Assembly: GCF_013334205.1 (NCBI RefSeq)
Contig: NZ_CP054424.1
Span: forward strand, 1,260,001-1,324,000
Reading direction: 5' to 3'
DNA from: Rhodoferax sp. BAB1
GTDB lineage: Bacteria; Pseudomonadota; Gammaproteobacteria; Burkholderiales; Burkholderiaceae_C
Length of the DNA: 64,000 nt
The position numbers were made by a program, and so were the translations under genes. The notes beneath the pieces were generated by a model, which was not told the DNA's origin, did no database searches, and was given only the letters and a program-made list of their open reading frames with translations. Positions 29,857 through 38,852 of the stretch are shown here, piece by piece. Numbering within the stretch: the stretch's first letter is position 1; the number at the start of each line of letters is the position of its first letter.

Positions 29857-31395
29857 ATGGCTGACAAACTGATCATTTTCGATACCACCTTGCGTGACGG
29901 CGAGCAGTCGCCTGGCGCTTCCATGACCAAGGACGAGAAGCTGCGTATTGCCCGCCAGCTGGAGCGCCTCAAGGTGGACGTGATCGAGGCCGGCTTCGCT
30001 GCCAGCTCCAATGGGGACTTCGAGGCGATCCAGAACATTGCCAACACCATCAAGGACTCCACGATCTGCTCGCTTTCACGTGCCAATGACCGTGACATCT
30101 CGCGTGCCGCTGAAGCGCTCAAGGGCGCCAACCGGGCCCGCATCCACACCTTCATTGCCACCTCGGCCCTGCACATGGAGAAGAAGCTGCGCATGACCCC
30201 GGAGCAGGTGCTGGAGCAGGCCAAACTGTCCGTGCGTTATGCGCGCAATCTGGTGGAAGACATCGAATTCAGTCCCGAGGATGGCTATCGCAGCGATGTG
30301 GACTTCCTGTGCCGGGTGCTGGAGGCGGTGATCAAGGAGGGCGCCACCACCCTCAACATCCCTGATACCGTGGGTTATGCCGTTCCCGAGCTGTATGGCA
30401 ACTTCATCAAGACCCTGCGTGAGCGCATCCCCAACTCGGACAAGGCGATCTGGTCGGTGCATTGCCACAACGATCTGGGCATGGCGGTGGCCAATTCCCT
30501 GGCCGGCGTGAAGATCGGCGGTGCGCGTCAGGTCGAGTGCACTATCAATGGCCTGGGCGAGCGTGCTGGTAACTGCAGCCTGGAAGAGATCGTCATGGCG
30601 GTGAAGACACGCCGCGACTACTTCAACCTGGACGTTGGCATCGACACGACCCAGATCGTCCCGGCCAGCCGCATGGTCAGCCAGACCACGGGTTTCGTGG
30701 TGCAGCCGAACAAGGCCGTGGTCGGTGCCAATGCCTTTGCCCACGCCTCCGGCATCCATCAGGACGGCGTGCTCAAGGCGCGTGACACCTACGAGATCAT
30801 GCGTGCCGAGGACGTGGGCTGGAGCGCCAACAAGATCGTGCTGGGCAAGCTGTCAGGCCGCAACGCCTTCAAGCAGCGCCTGCAGGACCTGGGCGTGGCG
30901 CTGGAGAGCGAAGGCGAGCTCAACACCGCCTTTGCCCGCTTCAAGGAACTGGCCGACCGCAAGAGCGAGATCTTTGACGAGGACATCCTGGCTCTGGTCA
31001 GCGACGAGAGCGTCACCAGCGAGAAGGAGCAGTACGGTTTTGTCTCGCTTGCGCAGCACAGCGAAACCGGCGAGCGCCCGCACGCTGCCATCGTCTTCAC
31101 GGTGGAAGGCAAGGAGGTGCATGGCGAGTCGGATGGCAATGGTCCGGTGGACGCCTCGCTCAAGGCCATCGAGTCGCATGTCAAGAGCGGCGCCGAGATG
31201 GTGCTGTATTCGGTCAACGCCATCAGTGGCTCGACCGAAAGCCAAGGGGAGGTGACCGTGCGCCTGCAGAATAGCGGCCGTGTAGTCAATGGGGTTGGCT
31301 CGGATCCCGACATCGTGGTTGCCTCGGCCAAGGCTTATCTGAGTGCACTCAACAAGTTGCAGAGCAAAGCTGATCGGGTGGCGGCCCAGGGCTAG
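29857..31395 (+). CDS. leuA: 2-isopropylmalate synthase
   Basis: LeuA condenses acetyl-CoA with 2-oxoisovalerate, the first committed step to leucine. The 512-residue protein has the metal and substrate site [12 protein letters not shown] near the start, [16 protein letters not shown] with the two metal-binding histidines (about 205), [14 protein letters not shown], and the C-terminal LeuA dimer domain that binds leucine for feedback inhibition (about 385-510). AGGAG precedes the ATG. Expression is probably controlled by the leader peptide and terminator directly upstream. Confidence 0.97.
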   Translation: MADKLIIFDTTLRDGEQSPGASMTKDEKLRIARQLERLKVDVIEAGFAASSNGDFEAIQNIANTIKDSTICSLSRANDRDISRAAEALKGANRARIHTFIATSALHMEKKLRMTPEQVLEQAKLSVRYARNLVEDIEFSPEDGYRSDVDFLCRVLEAVIKEGATTLNIPDTVGYAVPELYGNFIKTLRERIPNSDKAIWSVHCHNDLGMAVANSLAGVKIGGARQVECTINGLGERAGNCSLEEIVMAVKTRRDYFNLDVGIDTTQIVPASRMVSQTTGFVVQPNKAVVGANAFAHASGIHQDGVLKARDTYEIMRAEDVGWSANKIVLGKLSGRNAFKQRLQDLGVALESEGELNTAFARFKELADRKSEIFDEDILALVSDESVTSEKEQYGFVSLAQHSETGERPHAAIVFTVEGKEVHGESDGNGPVDASLKAIESHVKSGAEMVLYSVNAISGSTESQGEVTVRLQNSGRVVNGVGSDPDIVVASAKAYLSALNKLQSKADRVAAQG

Positions 31396-31445
31396 GGTTA
31401 TTACGTATATATGTAAGAGTTTGTTGAGAAAAGCCACACAAGTGG

Positions 31446-31474
31446 TTGATCCAGCTTGATATTTTCTGTATAAC
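31446..31474 (+). promoter_or_regulatory. Sigma-70 promoter of pbpG
   Basis: TTGATC (31446-31451) and TATAAC (31469-31474) are separated by the ideal 17 bases and lie 18 bases before the ATG of the peptidase gene, in an AT-rich stretch. Confidence 0.7.
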
Positions 31475-31492
31475 CTTGCTTCAGAGGGTGTC

Positions 31493-32590
31493 ATGGGCCG
31501 ATGGCACCGTTTTCTTCTTTGCAAGGTTGGACTGGTGCGTCACTTACATCGTTTTATCTGGGTTGGGACCGCGTCGCTGTTCGTGATGCTGGCCGGGGCA
31601 TCCGGGCTGGCGTCCGCTGCTGGCAATGGCGCGCAGAACGCGGCCAAACCCACGGTGGTGAAGGCCGCTTACCAGGCCAAGCAGCAAACCAAGCGCAAGG
31701 CCTATGCCAAACGCCCGGCGGCCCGCGTCGTGCGACCGGCCCGGCTGTCCGACGGCATGCGCGCCGGCCTGCATGGTGCGCCCGATCCCCTGTCCCTGCG
31801 CTCCAGCGTGGCGTATGTCATTGATCAGGAGACCCAGGAGGTCTTGCTGAGCAAGAATGAAGAGGCCGTGCTGCCGATTGCCTCCCTCACCAAGATCATG
31901 ACGGCCTTGCTGATCAGCGAGGCCGAATTGTCCCTGGACGAGATGATCACGATCACCCAGGCCGATGTCGACACGGAGAAGTGGAGCGCTTCGCGCCTGC
32001 GCGTGGGCTCAACGCTGAGCCGTGGCGAGTTGATGCATCTGGCCCTGATGGCCAGCGAGAACCGTGCGGCGCATGCCCTGGGAAGAACTTATCCGGGTGG
32101 CCTGCAGGTTTTTGTCGAAATGATGAATGCCAAAGCCCAGTTGCTGGGCATGCAGGACACCAGCTTTGTCGAGCCCACGGGCCTGTCCAGCAAGAACCGC
32201 TCGAGTGCCAAGGATCTGGCCGTGCTGGTCAATGTGGCGTCCGACGACAGCTTGTTGCGTGAATATTCCACTTCGCCGGCCCATCAGGTCGCCGTGGGCC
32301 GCCGCAAGCTCATGTTCAGCAATACCAACCGGCTGGTCAAGAACCCGACCTGGGAGATCGGCCTGCAGAAGACGGGTTACATCTCCGAGGCCGGTCAGTG
32401 CCTGGTCATGCAAGCCAGGGTGGCAGGCCGCAACCTGATCATGGTGTTCCTGGATTCCGCCGGCAAGCTCAGCCGCCTGGGTGATGCTGAGCGCGTGCGG
32501 CGCTGGGTGGAGTCGATTCCGGTCAAGTCCCTGGACGTTGTGCCGGTCACTGACAACGAGACTGATACGGATCAGCCGCGTTTCCTTTGA
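31493..32590 (+). CDS. pbpG: D-alanyl-D-alanine endopeptidase (PBP7 type)
   Basis: This periplasmic serine peptidase trims peptidoglycan cross-links. The 365-residue precursor has an N-terminal export signal (about 22-43, GTASLFVMLAGASGLASAAG), a basic Lys/Ala-rich stretch (about 55-85), and the three penicillin-binding motifs: SLTK (Ser131, Lys134), SEN and KTG. The class is S11 (PBP7/8, PbpG). The ATG at 31493 has AGAGGG upstream; a GTG at 31535 would shorten the n-region and also remain possible. A clear promoter lies just before it. Confidence 0.92.
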   Translation: MGRWHRFLLCKVGLVRHLHRFIWVGTASLFVMLAGASGLASAAGNGAQNAAKPTVVKAAYQAKQQTKRKAYAKRPAARVVRPARLSDGMRAGLHGAPDPLSLRSSVAYVIDQETQEVLLSKNEEAVLPIASLTKIMTALLISEAELSLDEMITITQADVDTEKWSASRLRVGSTLSRGELMHLALMASENRAAHALGRTYPGGLQVFVEMMNAKAQLLGMQDTSFVEPTGLSSKNRSSAKDLAVLVNVASDDSLLREYSTSPAHQVAVGRRKLMFSNTNRLVKNPTWEIGLQKTGYISEAGQCLVMQARVAGRNLIMVFLDSAGKLSRLGDAERVRRWVESIPVKSLDVVPVTDNETDTDQPRFL

Positions 32591-32614
32591 CAGCCTGGGC
32601 TCTTGGCCGATCGG

Positions 32615-32638
32615 AAAAGGGGCGCTACGGCGCCCCTT
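32615..32638 (-). terminator. Terminator between pbpG and the IclR gene
   Basis: AAGGGGCGC (32617-32625) pairs with GCGCCCCTT (32630-32638). On the minus strand a short U run follows (A4 at 32615-32618), so it mainly serves the IclR gene, whose stop lies inside the stem; it could also slow transcripts from pbpG. Confidence 0.75.
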
Positions 32639-33428
32639 AGCGTTTCTCGGGCCCTGCCTGATAACCCAGCATGCGCGAGATCTCGCTGGCCACGGTCTGC
32701 AGCTTGGGCAGCCACTCCTTGTCCAGCCGGCCCGTGGGCGCCGAGATCGACAAGCCGGCTACCAGCTTGCCCTGGTCGTCATGGATGCCGGCCGCCATGC
32801 AGTGCACGCCCAGCTCCAGTTCCTCGTCGTCGTGCGCCGTGCCGTACTGGCGCACCTTGCCCAGTTCGCGCTCAAGGACGGGCAATTGCGTGATGCTGTT
32901 CTTGGTGTGGCCGGTCAGGCCGGTGCGCGTGGCATAGGCGCGCACGCGCTGCGGGTCGTCGGCGGCCAGGAACAGCTTGCCCACTGAAGTCAGATGCAGG
33001 GGCGCCCGTCCGCCGATGGCGCGCACCACCTGCATGCCGGAGCGCTCGCTGTAGGCGCGTTCGATGTAGACGATTTCGTCGCCCTGGCGCATGCTCAGGT
33101 TGACGGGCTGCTGGATCAAGCGGTGCAGTTCGCGCATGGGCGCGATGGCAGCGTCACGCACATTGAGCCGCGCCTTGACCAGATTGCCCAATTCGAGCAG
33201 GCGCATGCCCAGGCGGTAGGTGCCGGGCTGCGGCCGGTCGACGTAACGGCCGGTGGCCAGGTCGTTGAGGATACGGTGGGCAGTGGAAGGATGCAGCCCG
33301 GTCTTCTCACTGATTTCCTTCAGTGAAATCGCTTCTTCACGCGAGGCCAGCACGTCCATCAGGGTGAACATGCGTTCGATCACCTGCACGGTGGGCGTGA
33401 CGACGGCATCCGGGTCTTTTTTCTTCAT
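32637..33428 (-). CDS. IclR-family transcriptional regulator
   Basis: This 263-residue protein has an N-terminal winged helix (about 18-75: SLKEISEKTGLHPSTAHRIL) and an IclR effector-binding domain (about 95-255: YIERAYSERSG, HLTSVGKLFLA, ELELGVHCMAAGI). Members usually control small catabolic operons. Its target is not obvious: neighbours are a cell wall peptidase and the N-degron transferases. The ATG at 33428 (MKKKDPDAV) with GGAGCG upstream is chosen over 33449. Confidence 0.92.
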   Translation of the reverse strand: MKKKDPDAVVTPTVQVIERMFTLMDVLASREEAISLKEISEKTGLHPSTAHRILNDLATGRYVDRPQPGTYRLGMRLLELGNLVKARLNVRDAAIAPMRELHRLIQQPVNLSMRQGDEIVYIERAYSERSGMQVVRAIGGRAPLHLTSVGKLFLAADDPQRVRAYATRTGLTGHTKNSITQLPVLERELGKVRQYGTAHDDEELELGVHCMAAGIHDDQGKLVAGLSISAPTGRLDKEWLPKLQTVASEISRMLGYQAGPEKR

Positions 33429-33470
33429 CGGGTACGCTCCTGCAAACAAGCCCGATTTTACCTCGTGAAA

Positions 33471-34238
33471 TCACTCTCTGGCCGGCGACATTTCACCGTC
33501 GGGGCCGACCGCCAGCCACTGGCCTTGTACCAGCCGTTCGTGCGGACCGAAGCGCGCCTTGTAATTCATTTTCGGGCTGTCCTCGATCCAGTAGCCGAGG
33601 TAGACATGCGGCAGCCCTAGCAGGCGCGCCTGTTCGATCTGCCAGAGCACACTGTAGGTGCCGTAACTGGCGTCACGCCCTGGCTCATAGAAGGTGTAGA
33701 CCGCCGAGAGGCCGTCATCCAGCACGTCCAGCACGGACACCACCCGTAGCGGGCCGGGCGAGCCGTCTTCCAGTGTTTCGCGAAACTCGACCAGGCGCGA
33801 ATTGACCCGGCTTTGCAGCAGGAACTGGGTGTACTGGTCGATGCTGTCCTGGTCCATCCCGCCGCCGGCGTGCCGGCCGTTCTGGTAGCGCAGGTACAGC
33901 TGGTAGTGCTCGGGCACAAAACACAGGCGGGAGACGCGGGCCTGCAGGTTCTGATGCTGTTTCCAGGCTCGTTTCTGGCTGCGAGAGGGCAGGAAGTCCT
34001 GGACCCGCACCCGCAGCGGGATGCAGGCCTGGCAGCCATCACAGTGCGGCCGGTAGGTGAACATGCCACTGCGGCGAAAGCCCTGGGACACCAGCTCCGA
34101 GTAGGTGGAGTTGTTGATCAGGTGGCTGGGCGTGGCCACCTGGGAGCGCGCCTGGCGCCCGCTCAGGTAGCTGCACGGGTAGGGGGCCGTGGCATAGAAC
34201 TGCAGACTCTGGAGGGGCAGGTCCTTGAGGTGCGTCAC
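33471..34238 (-). CDS. bpt: Aspartate/glutamate leucyltransferase (ATE family)
   Basis: Proteins of this family move an amino acid from tRNA onto N-terminal Asp or Glu; the characterised bacterial form (Bpt) uses leucine, marking the protein for ClpAP. The 255-residue product has the N-terminal domain with the conserved cysteines ([17 protein letters not shown]) and the C-terminal GNAT-like domain ([34 protein letters not shown]). It starts with GTG at 34238, overlapping the aat stop in GTGA, so both N-end-rule transferases are made from one message. Confidence 0.94.
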   Translation of the reverse strand: MTHLKDLPLQSLQFYATAPYPCSYLSGRQARSQVATPSHLINNSTYSELVSQGFRRSGMFTYRPHCDGCQACIPLRVRVQDFLPSRSQKRAWKQHQNLQARVSRLCFVPEHYQLYLRYQNGRHAGGGMDQDSIDQYTQFLLQSRVNSRLVEFRETLEDGSPGPLRVVSVLDVLDDGLSAVYTFYEPGRDASYGTYSVLWQIEQARLLGLPHVYLGYWIEDSPKMNYKARFGPHERLVQGQWLAVGPDGEMSPARE

Positions 34239-34999
34239 GTCGACTCCGCTGGGGCCATCATCAGTTCACGCCAGTATAGGGGGTCGAAGTGCCAGCGGGG
34301 CCCGGCTTGCGCCTGACTGGCCGTGATGTGGCGCAAAAAATCCACACGCGGGATTTCATGGGCGCCCAGCGAGGCCAGGTGCTGCGTGTTCTGCTGGCAG
34401 TCGATCATGGTGATGCCGTGCTGGCGGCTGAAGGCCACCAGGGCGGCCAATGCGATCTTCGAGGCGTCGGTCGCCCTCGTGAACATGGATTCGCCGAACA
34501 CCGCCTGCCCCAGCGCCACGCAGTACAGCCCGCCCATCAACTGGCCGTCGATCCAGGTCTCCACGCTGTGGGCGTGGCCGGCACGGTGCAGTTCGCTGTA
34601 GGCCTGCACCATGGGCGGCACGATCCAGGTGCCGTCCTGGCCTTCGCGCGGACTGCCGGCGCAGGCCGTGATCACCTGCTCGAAAGCCGAATCGAAGCGG
34701 ATCTCACAGCCGGGGGTCGAGATGAACTTCTGCAGGGCCTTGCGCAGCGAGCGATGCAGCCGGAACCGGTGCACCTCCAGCACCATGCGCGGCTCCGGGC
34801 TCCACCAGAGGATGGGTTGTCCCGTGCTGAACCAGGGGAAGATGCCATGCGCATAGGCACGGCGCAGGCTGTCGACATCCAGGCTGCCACCGGCAGCCAG
34901 CAGGCCTGGGGCCTCGGAGCCGGGTCCCCAGGCCTGGCTGACAGGCGGAAATGCTTCACCCGGCTCGAGCCAGGGCAGGGGAAGGGAGCGTGTGCGCAT
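34235..34999 (-). CDS. aat: Leucyl/phenylalanyl-tRNA--protein transferase
   Basis: Aat adds Leu or Phe to proteins that begin with Arg or Lys, making them targets for ClpS/ClpAP degradation. The 254-residue protein has the family blocks [10 protein letters not shown] (about 48-57), [36 protein letters not shown]-like [18 protein letters not shown] and [14 protein letters not shown]. Its stop overlaps the bpt start. No clpS or clpA is in the window. Confidence 0.96.
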   Translation of the reverse strand: MRTRSLPLPWLEPGEAFPPVSQAWGPGSEAPGLLAAGGSLDVDSLRRAYAHGIFPWFSTGQPILWWSPEPRMVLEVHRFRLHRSLRKALQKFISTPGCEIRFDSAFEQVITACAGSPREGQDGTWIVPPMVQAYSELHRAGHAHSVETWIDGQLMGGLYCVALGQAVFGESMFTRATDASKIALAALVAFSRQHGITMIDCQQNTQHLASLGAHEIPRVDFLRHITASQAQAGPRWHFDPLYWRELMMAPAEST

Positions 35000-35071
35000 G
35001 GAGAAACTTTATCGCATGGACGCAAGCCAGCGGGGAATGGCAGGGACGTGCCGGTAGAATACGCAGCTTGT

Positions 35072-35148
35072 CGGGGCGTAGCGCAGCCTGGTAGCGCATC
35101 TGCTTTGGGAGCAGAGGGTCGTACGTTCGAATCGTATCGCCCCGACCA
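35072..35148 (+). tRNA. tRNA-Pro (anticodon TGG)
   Basis: The 77-base sequence folds as a cloverleaf: acceptor CGGGGCG (35072-35078) with CGCCCCG (35138-35144), anticodon stem TCTGC/GCAGA around TTTGGGA (anticodon TGG), T loop TTCGAAT, and an encoded CCA at 35146-35148. TAGAAT at 35055-35060 is a suitable -10 box. It is a stand-alone gene 18 bases before a nuclease gene. Confidence 0.96.
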
Positions 35149-35166
35149 TCTTTCTGTCTGATCTCG

Positions 35167-35661
35167 ATGAGATCCATCCTCACTCACTTCGCGCTCCTCT
35201 TCCTTTTGCTGTCGAGCCCGATGGCAGTGGCCTGGACCCTGCAGGGCCAGGTGGTCGCCATCGTCAATGCTGACACCATCCGCGTGCGCGATGAGCGCAA
35301 GGTCCAGCACACCGTGCGGCTGGCGGGTATCGATGCACCGGAAAAGTTCCAGAAGCATGCCCAGCGCTCGGAGGATGCCTTGCGCGAGTTCGTGTTTCAG
35401 AAATACGTGACGGTGGAGGTGCCGCGCCAGGGCGGCTCACCGCGTCTGGGCAAGGTGGTGGCTGCAGGGCGGGATATCAGCCTGGAACTGCTTGCCGACG
35501 GCGCTGCCTGGTACGACCCATCCCGCGCGCAGGACCTGGCGGAGCAGGATCGCCAAGCCTATGCGGCCGCACAGGCGGACGCACGCCAGCGGCGTGCCGG
35601 ACTCTGGCGTGACAGCAAGCCCATCCCTCCCTGGGAATATCGGGCTGGCCGCCGCAAATAG
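35167..35661 (+). CDS. Thermonuclease (SNase)-family protein, exported
   Basis: This 164-residue protein has a signal peptide (to about residue 22, MAVAW) and a staphylococcal-nuclease domain with VVAIVNADTIRVRD, VRLAGIDAPE (Arg and Glu of the active site), SPRLGKV for the second arginine, and LLADGAAWY. It should act in the periplasm or outside the cell as a phosphodiesterase on nucleic acid. It ends with a WEYRAGRRK tail. The gene follows tRNA-Pro closely and may be read through from the tRNA promoter. Confidence 0.88.
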   Translation: MRSILTHFALLFLLLSSPMAVAWTLQGQVVAIVNADTIRVRDERKVQHTVRLAGIDAPEKFQKHAQRSEDALREFVFQKYVTVEVPRQGGSPRLGKVVAAGRDISLELLADGAAWYDPSRAQDLAEQDRQAYAAAQADARQRRAGLWRDSKPIPPWEYRAGRRK

Positions 35662-35719
35662 ACGGGGCTGGGCCTGGCCTGCATCCGGTGCGTGCTCGCA
35701 TGCGGTGTGCAGGTCTCTT

Positions 35720-36511
35720 TCAGATTTTCAGAGTCCCGACATGCGCCTGCGCTTGCAGCCAGCGCTGTACTGCAGCCTGTAGCTGATCGGCCGGGCCCGT
35801 GGTCAGCCAGCGCAGGGTAGGGTGGCCGCTGCCGGCGACTTGCGGCAGCACACGGCGGGTTTGCCGCGCGACCGGGGGGCCGCTGGCAAGCAGTTCCACC
35901 TCCGGACCCAGCAGGGCCTGCAAGGTGTCGGCGACCAGGGGGTAATGGGTACAGCCCAGCACCACGGTGTCGATCTTGCCTTCATCCTGACCACAGGAAC
36001 CCAGCGCCTGGACGTAACGACGGCCCAGGGCCGCAATGCGCTCGCTGTCCTGATGCTCAATGGCGTCGGCCAGGCCGTCGCATGCTTGCAGCACGAAGTC
36101 GGCCTGCCCCTGCTGGGAGGCCAGCAGAGCCTGGAACTTGGCGCTTTCCAGGGTGCCGCGCGTGGCCAGCACCCCCACACGGTGCGTGCGGCTGGCCTGG
36201 GCGGCGGGTTTGAGCGCCGGCTCGACCCCCACGACGGGCAACTCGGGGTGCTGCTGGCGTAGCAGGGCGATGGCCGCCGCCGTGGCCGTGTTGCAAGCCA
36301 CCACCAGCGCCTGGACGTCGTAGGCCTGGATCAGGTGCCTGGTGAGCGCCTGCGAGCGCTCGATCACGTGGCCGGGCTCACGCTCCCCGTAGGGGGCGTG
36401 GCCGCTGTCGGCCACGTAGACGAAGGACTGGTGCGGCAGCTCGGCGCGCAAGGCCTGCAGGACGCTCAGGCCCCCGATGCCGCTGTCGAAGACGCCGACC
36501 GGTCGTGTCAC
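35720..36511 (-). CDS. murI: Glutamate racemase
   Basis: MurI interconverts L- and D-glutamate to supply D-Glu for peptidoglycan. The 263-residue protein has PVGVFDSGIGGLSVL at the start and the two catalytic cysteines in VVACNTATA and VLGCTHYPL, with VADSGHAPYG between. The GTG at 36511 overlaps the fumarase stop in GTGA, which sets the start; the frame stays open to 36565 inside the fumarase gene but that is not used. It is probably co-transcribed with fumarase. Confidence 0.95.
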   Translation of the reverse strand: MTRPVGVFDSGIGGLSVLQALRAELPHQSFVYVADSGHAPYGEREPGHVIERSQALTRHLIQAYDVQALVVACNTATAAAIALLRQQHPELPVVGVEPALKPAAQASRTHRVGVLATRGTLESAKFQALLASQQGQADFVLQACDGLADAIEHQDSERIAALGRRYVQALGSCGQDEGKIDTVVLGCTHYPLVADTLQALLGPEVELLASGPPVARQTRRVLPQVAGSGHPTLRWLTTGPADQLQAAVQRWLQAQAHVGTLKI

Positions 36512-38061
36512 GCGGTTGTGAGCGAGATGCCCTTGAACTCGCCGCTGGCAATCCGCTTGCTCCACTCGGCCGGGCCGGTGACGTGGGCATTGGTGCCGCC
36601 GGCGTCCACCGCCACGGTGACCGGCATGTCCACCACGTCGAATTCGTAGATGGCTTCCATGCCCAGGTCGGCAAAACCCACCACCTTGGCGGTCTTGATG
36701 GCCTTGCTGACCAGGTAGGCGGCGCCGCCCACGGCCATGAGGTAGGCGCTCTTGTGCTGGCGGATCACCTCGACGGCCTCGGGGCCGCGCTCGGCCTTGC
36801 CGATCATGGCGATCAGGCCGGTCTGGCCCAGCATGGTCTCGGTGAACTTGTCCATGCGGGTGGCGGTGGTGGGGCCGGCGGGGCCGACGGCCTCGCCCTT
36901 GACGGGGTCGACCGGGCCCACGTAGTAGATGACGCGGTTGCTGAAGTCCACCGGCAGTTTCTCACCCTTGGCCAGCATGTCGGCAATGCGCTTGTGCGCG
37001 GCGTCGCGGCCGGTGAGCATCTTGCCGTTGAGCAGCAGGGTGTCACCCGGTTTCCAGCTCGCCACTTCTTCACGGGTGAGCTTGTCCAGGTTCACGCGCT
37101 TGCTCTTCTGGGTGTCGGGTGTCCAGTTCACATTGGGCCAGAGGTCCAGGCTGGGCGGGTCCAGGTAGACCGGACCCGAGCCGTCCATGACGAAGTGCGC
37201 ATGGCGCGTGGCAGCGCAGTTGGGGATCATGGCCACGGGCTTGCTGGCCGCGTGCGTGGGGTACATCTTGATCTTGATGTCGAGCACAGTGGTCAGGCCG
37301 CCCAGGCCCTGGGCGCCGATGCCCAGCGCATTGACCTTCTCGTACAGCTCCAGGCGCAACTCTTCCACTTGGCTCAGCTTCTCGCCCTTGGCTGCCTTGG
37401 CCTGCAATTCGTACATGTCCAGGTCGTCCATCAGGCTTTCCTTGGCCATCAGGACGGCCTTCTCGGCGGTGCCACCGATGCCGATGCCCAGCATGCCCGG
37501 CGGGCACCAGCCGGCGCCCATGGTGGGCACGGTCTTGAGCACCCAGTCGACCAGGTTGTCGCTGGGGTTCATCATGACCATCTTGCTCTTGTTCTCGCTG
37601 CCGCCGCCCTTGGCGGCCACGGTGACCTCGACCTTGTCGCCGGCCACGATCTCGGTGAAGATGACCGCGGGGGTGTTGTCGCCGGTGTTCTTGCGGGCAA
37701 ACTGCGGGTCGGCCAGCACGCTGGCGCGCAGGGTGTTGTCCGGGTGGTTGTAGGCGCGGCGCACGCCTTCGTTGACGGCATCCTCCAGGCTGCCGGTGAA
37801 GCCGTCCCAGCGCACGTCCATGCCGACCTTGAGGAAGACGTTGACGATGCCGGTGTCCTGGCAGATCGGACGATGGCCCACCGCGCTCATCTTGCTGTTG
37901 GTCAGGATCTGCGCAATGGCATCCTTGGCGGCCGGGCTCTGCTCGCGCGCATAGGCGCGGGCCAGATGGGCGATGTAGTCGGCCGGGTGGTAGTAGCTGA
38001 TGTACTGCAGGGCGGCGGCGACCGATTCGATCAGGTCGGCTTGCTTGATGTGGGTGGTCAT
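36508..38061 (-). CDS. fumA: Class I (iron-sulfur) fumarate hydratase
   Basis: This enzyme converts fumarate to malate in the TCA cycle using an oxygen-sensitive [4Fe-4S] cluster. The 517-residue protein joins the alpha and beta domains of class I fumarases in one chain: GHRPICQDTGI, GAGWCPPGMLGIGIGG and NCAATRHAHF supply the cluster cysteines, and the C-terminal half has GPTTATRMD and GGAAYLVSKAIK. The symbol could equally be fumB. A YqhA-type membrane protein lies just downstream of its start in divergent-like close packing (same strand, 28 bases before). Confidence 0.95.
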   Translation of the reverse strand: MTTHIKQADLIESVAAALQYISYYHPADYIAHLARAYAREQSPAAKDAIAQILTNSKMSAVGHRPICQDTGIVNVFLKVGMDVRWDGFTGSLEDAVNEGVRRAYNHPDNTLRASVLADPQFARKNTGDNTPAVIFTEIVAGDKVEVTVAAKGGGSENKSKMVMMNPSDNLVDWVLKTVPTMGAGWCPPGMLGIGIGGTAEKAVLMAKESLMDDLDMYELQAKAAKGEKLSQVEELRLELYEKVNALGIGAQGLGGLTTVLDIKIKMYPTHAASKPVAMIPNCAATRHAHFVMDGSGPVYLDPPSLDLWPNVNWTPDTQKSKRVNLDKLTREEVASWKPGDTLLLNGKMLTGRDAAHKRIADMLAKGEKLPVDFSNRVIYYVGPVDPVKGEAVGPAGPTTATRMDKFTETMLGQTGLIAMIGKAERGPEAVEVIRQHKSAYLMAVGGAAYLVSKAIKTAKVVGFADLGMEAIYEFDVVDMPVTVAVDAGGTNAHVTGPAEWSKRIASGEFKGISLTTA

Positions 38062-38089
38062 GGCAAAACGTAAGCTGGAAAGTGGGGGT

Positions 38090-38692
38090 TCAGTGGTGTT
38101 CTGCGGCCGGGGCCGACATCAGCCTGTCGGTGTAGGCGATGGCGATGGCCGACAGCAGGAAGGTGATGTGGATGACAGTCTGGGCGATCAGCACCCGGTC
38201 GGTGTAGTTGTCGGCGTTGATGAAGGTCTTGAGCAGATGGATGGAGCTGATGCCGATGATGGCGGTGGCCAGCTTGACCTTGAGCACCGAGGCGTTGACG
38301 TGGCTCAGCCATTCGGGCTGGTCGCGGTGGCCTTCGAGGTCCATGCGGCTGACGAAGGTCTCGTAGCCGCCGACGATGACCATGATCAGCAGGTTGGAGA
38401 TCATGACCACGTCGATCAGTGCCAGCACCACCAGCATGATCACCGTTTCGTTCAGGGTGGTGATCGGTGCCGTCGTCTTGTAGCCGATGCTGGTGACCAG
38501 GGCCTGCAGGGCGGTCTGGCTGCCAAAGGCAGCCTCGATCAGGTGCAGCAGTTCGACCAGGAAGTGAAAGACGTAAACGCCCTGCGCGGCAATCAGGCCC
38601 AGGTACAGGGGCAACTGCAGCCAGCGGCTGGAAAAAATCAGGGCGGGCAGGGGGCGCAGGGGGGAGGCTTTGGACGGTTCGGGGCTGGACAT
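38090..38692 (-). CDS. YqhA-family (UPF0114, TIGR00645) membrane protein
   Basis: This 200-residue inner-membrane protein has about four helices (27-50, 84-108, 135-158, 165-185) and the conserved stretches SRWLQLPLYLGLI, MIVIVGGYE-like LIMVIVGGYETFVS and KVKLATAIIGISSIHLLKTFI. The family, UPF0114, has no settled function. The ATG at 38692 (MSSPEPSK) is used; a much longer open frame to 39070 overlaps acs and is rejected. It is 28 bases before fumA on the same strand and probably in one transcript with fumA and murI. Confidence 0.9.
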   Translation of the reverse strand: MSSPEPSKASPLRPLPALIFSSRWLQLPLYLGLIAAQGVYVFHFLVELLHLIEAAFGSQTALQALVTSIGYKTTAPITTLNETVIMLVVLALIDVVMISNLLIMVIVGGYETFVSRMDLEGHRDQPEWLSHVNASVLKVKLATAIIGISSIHLLKTFINADNYTDRVLIAQTVIHITFLLSAIAIAYTDRLMSAPAAEHH

Positions 38693-38852
38693 GGTCTGAA
38701 AATCCGGGTTTCTATCTAGACGGCGGATTTTAGGCCGCATTTCAAAGCGCCCCGGGATTCGGTACATTGGCCCTTTGTGTCCAGTCAGTGACTTGTAAGC
38801 GCCAGCCCTGACATTGCGGGGCGATCCAAAAAACCATCTGAGGAAACATGCC

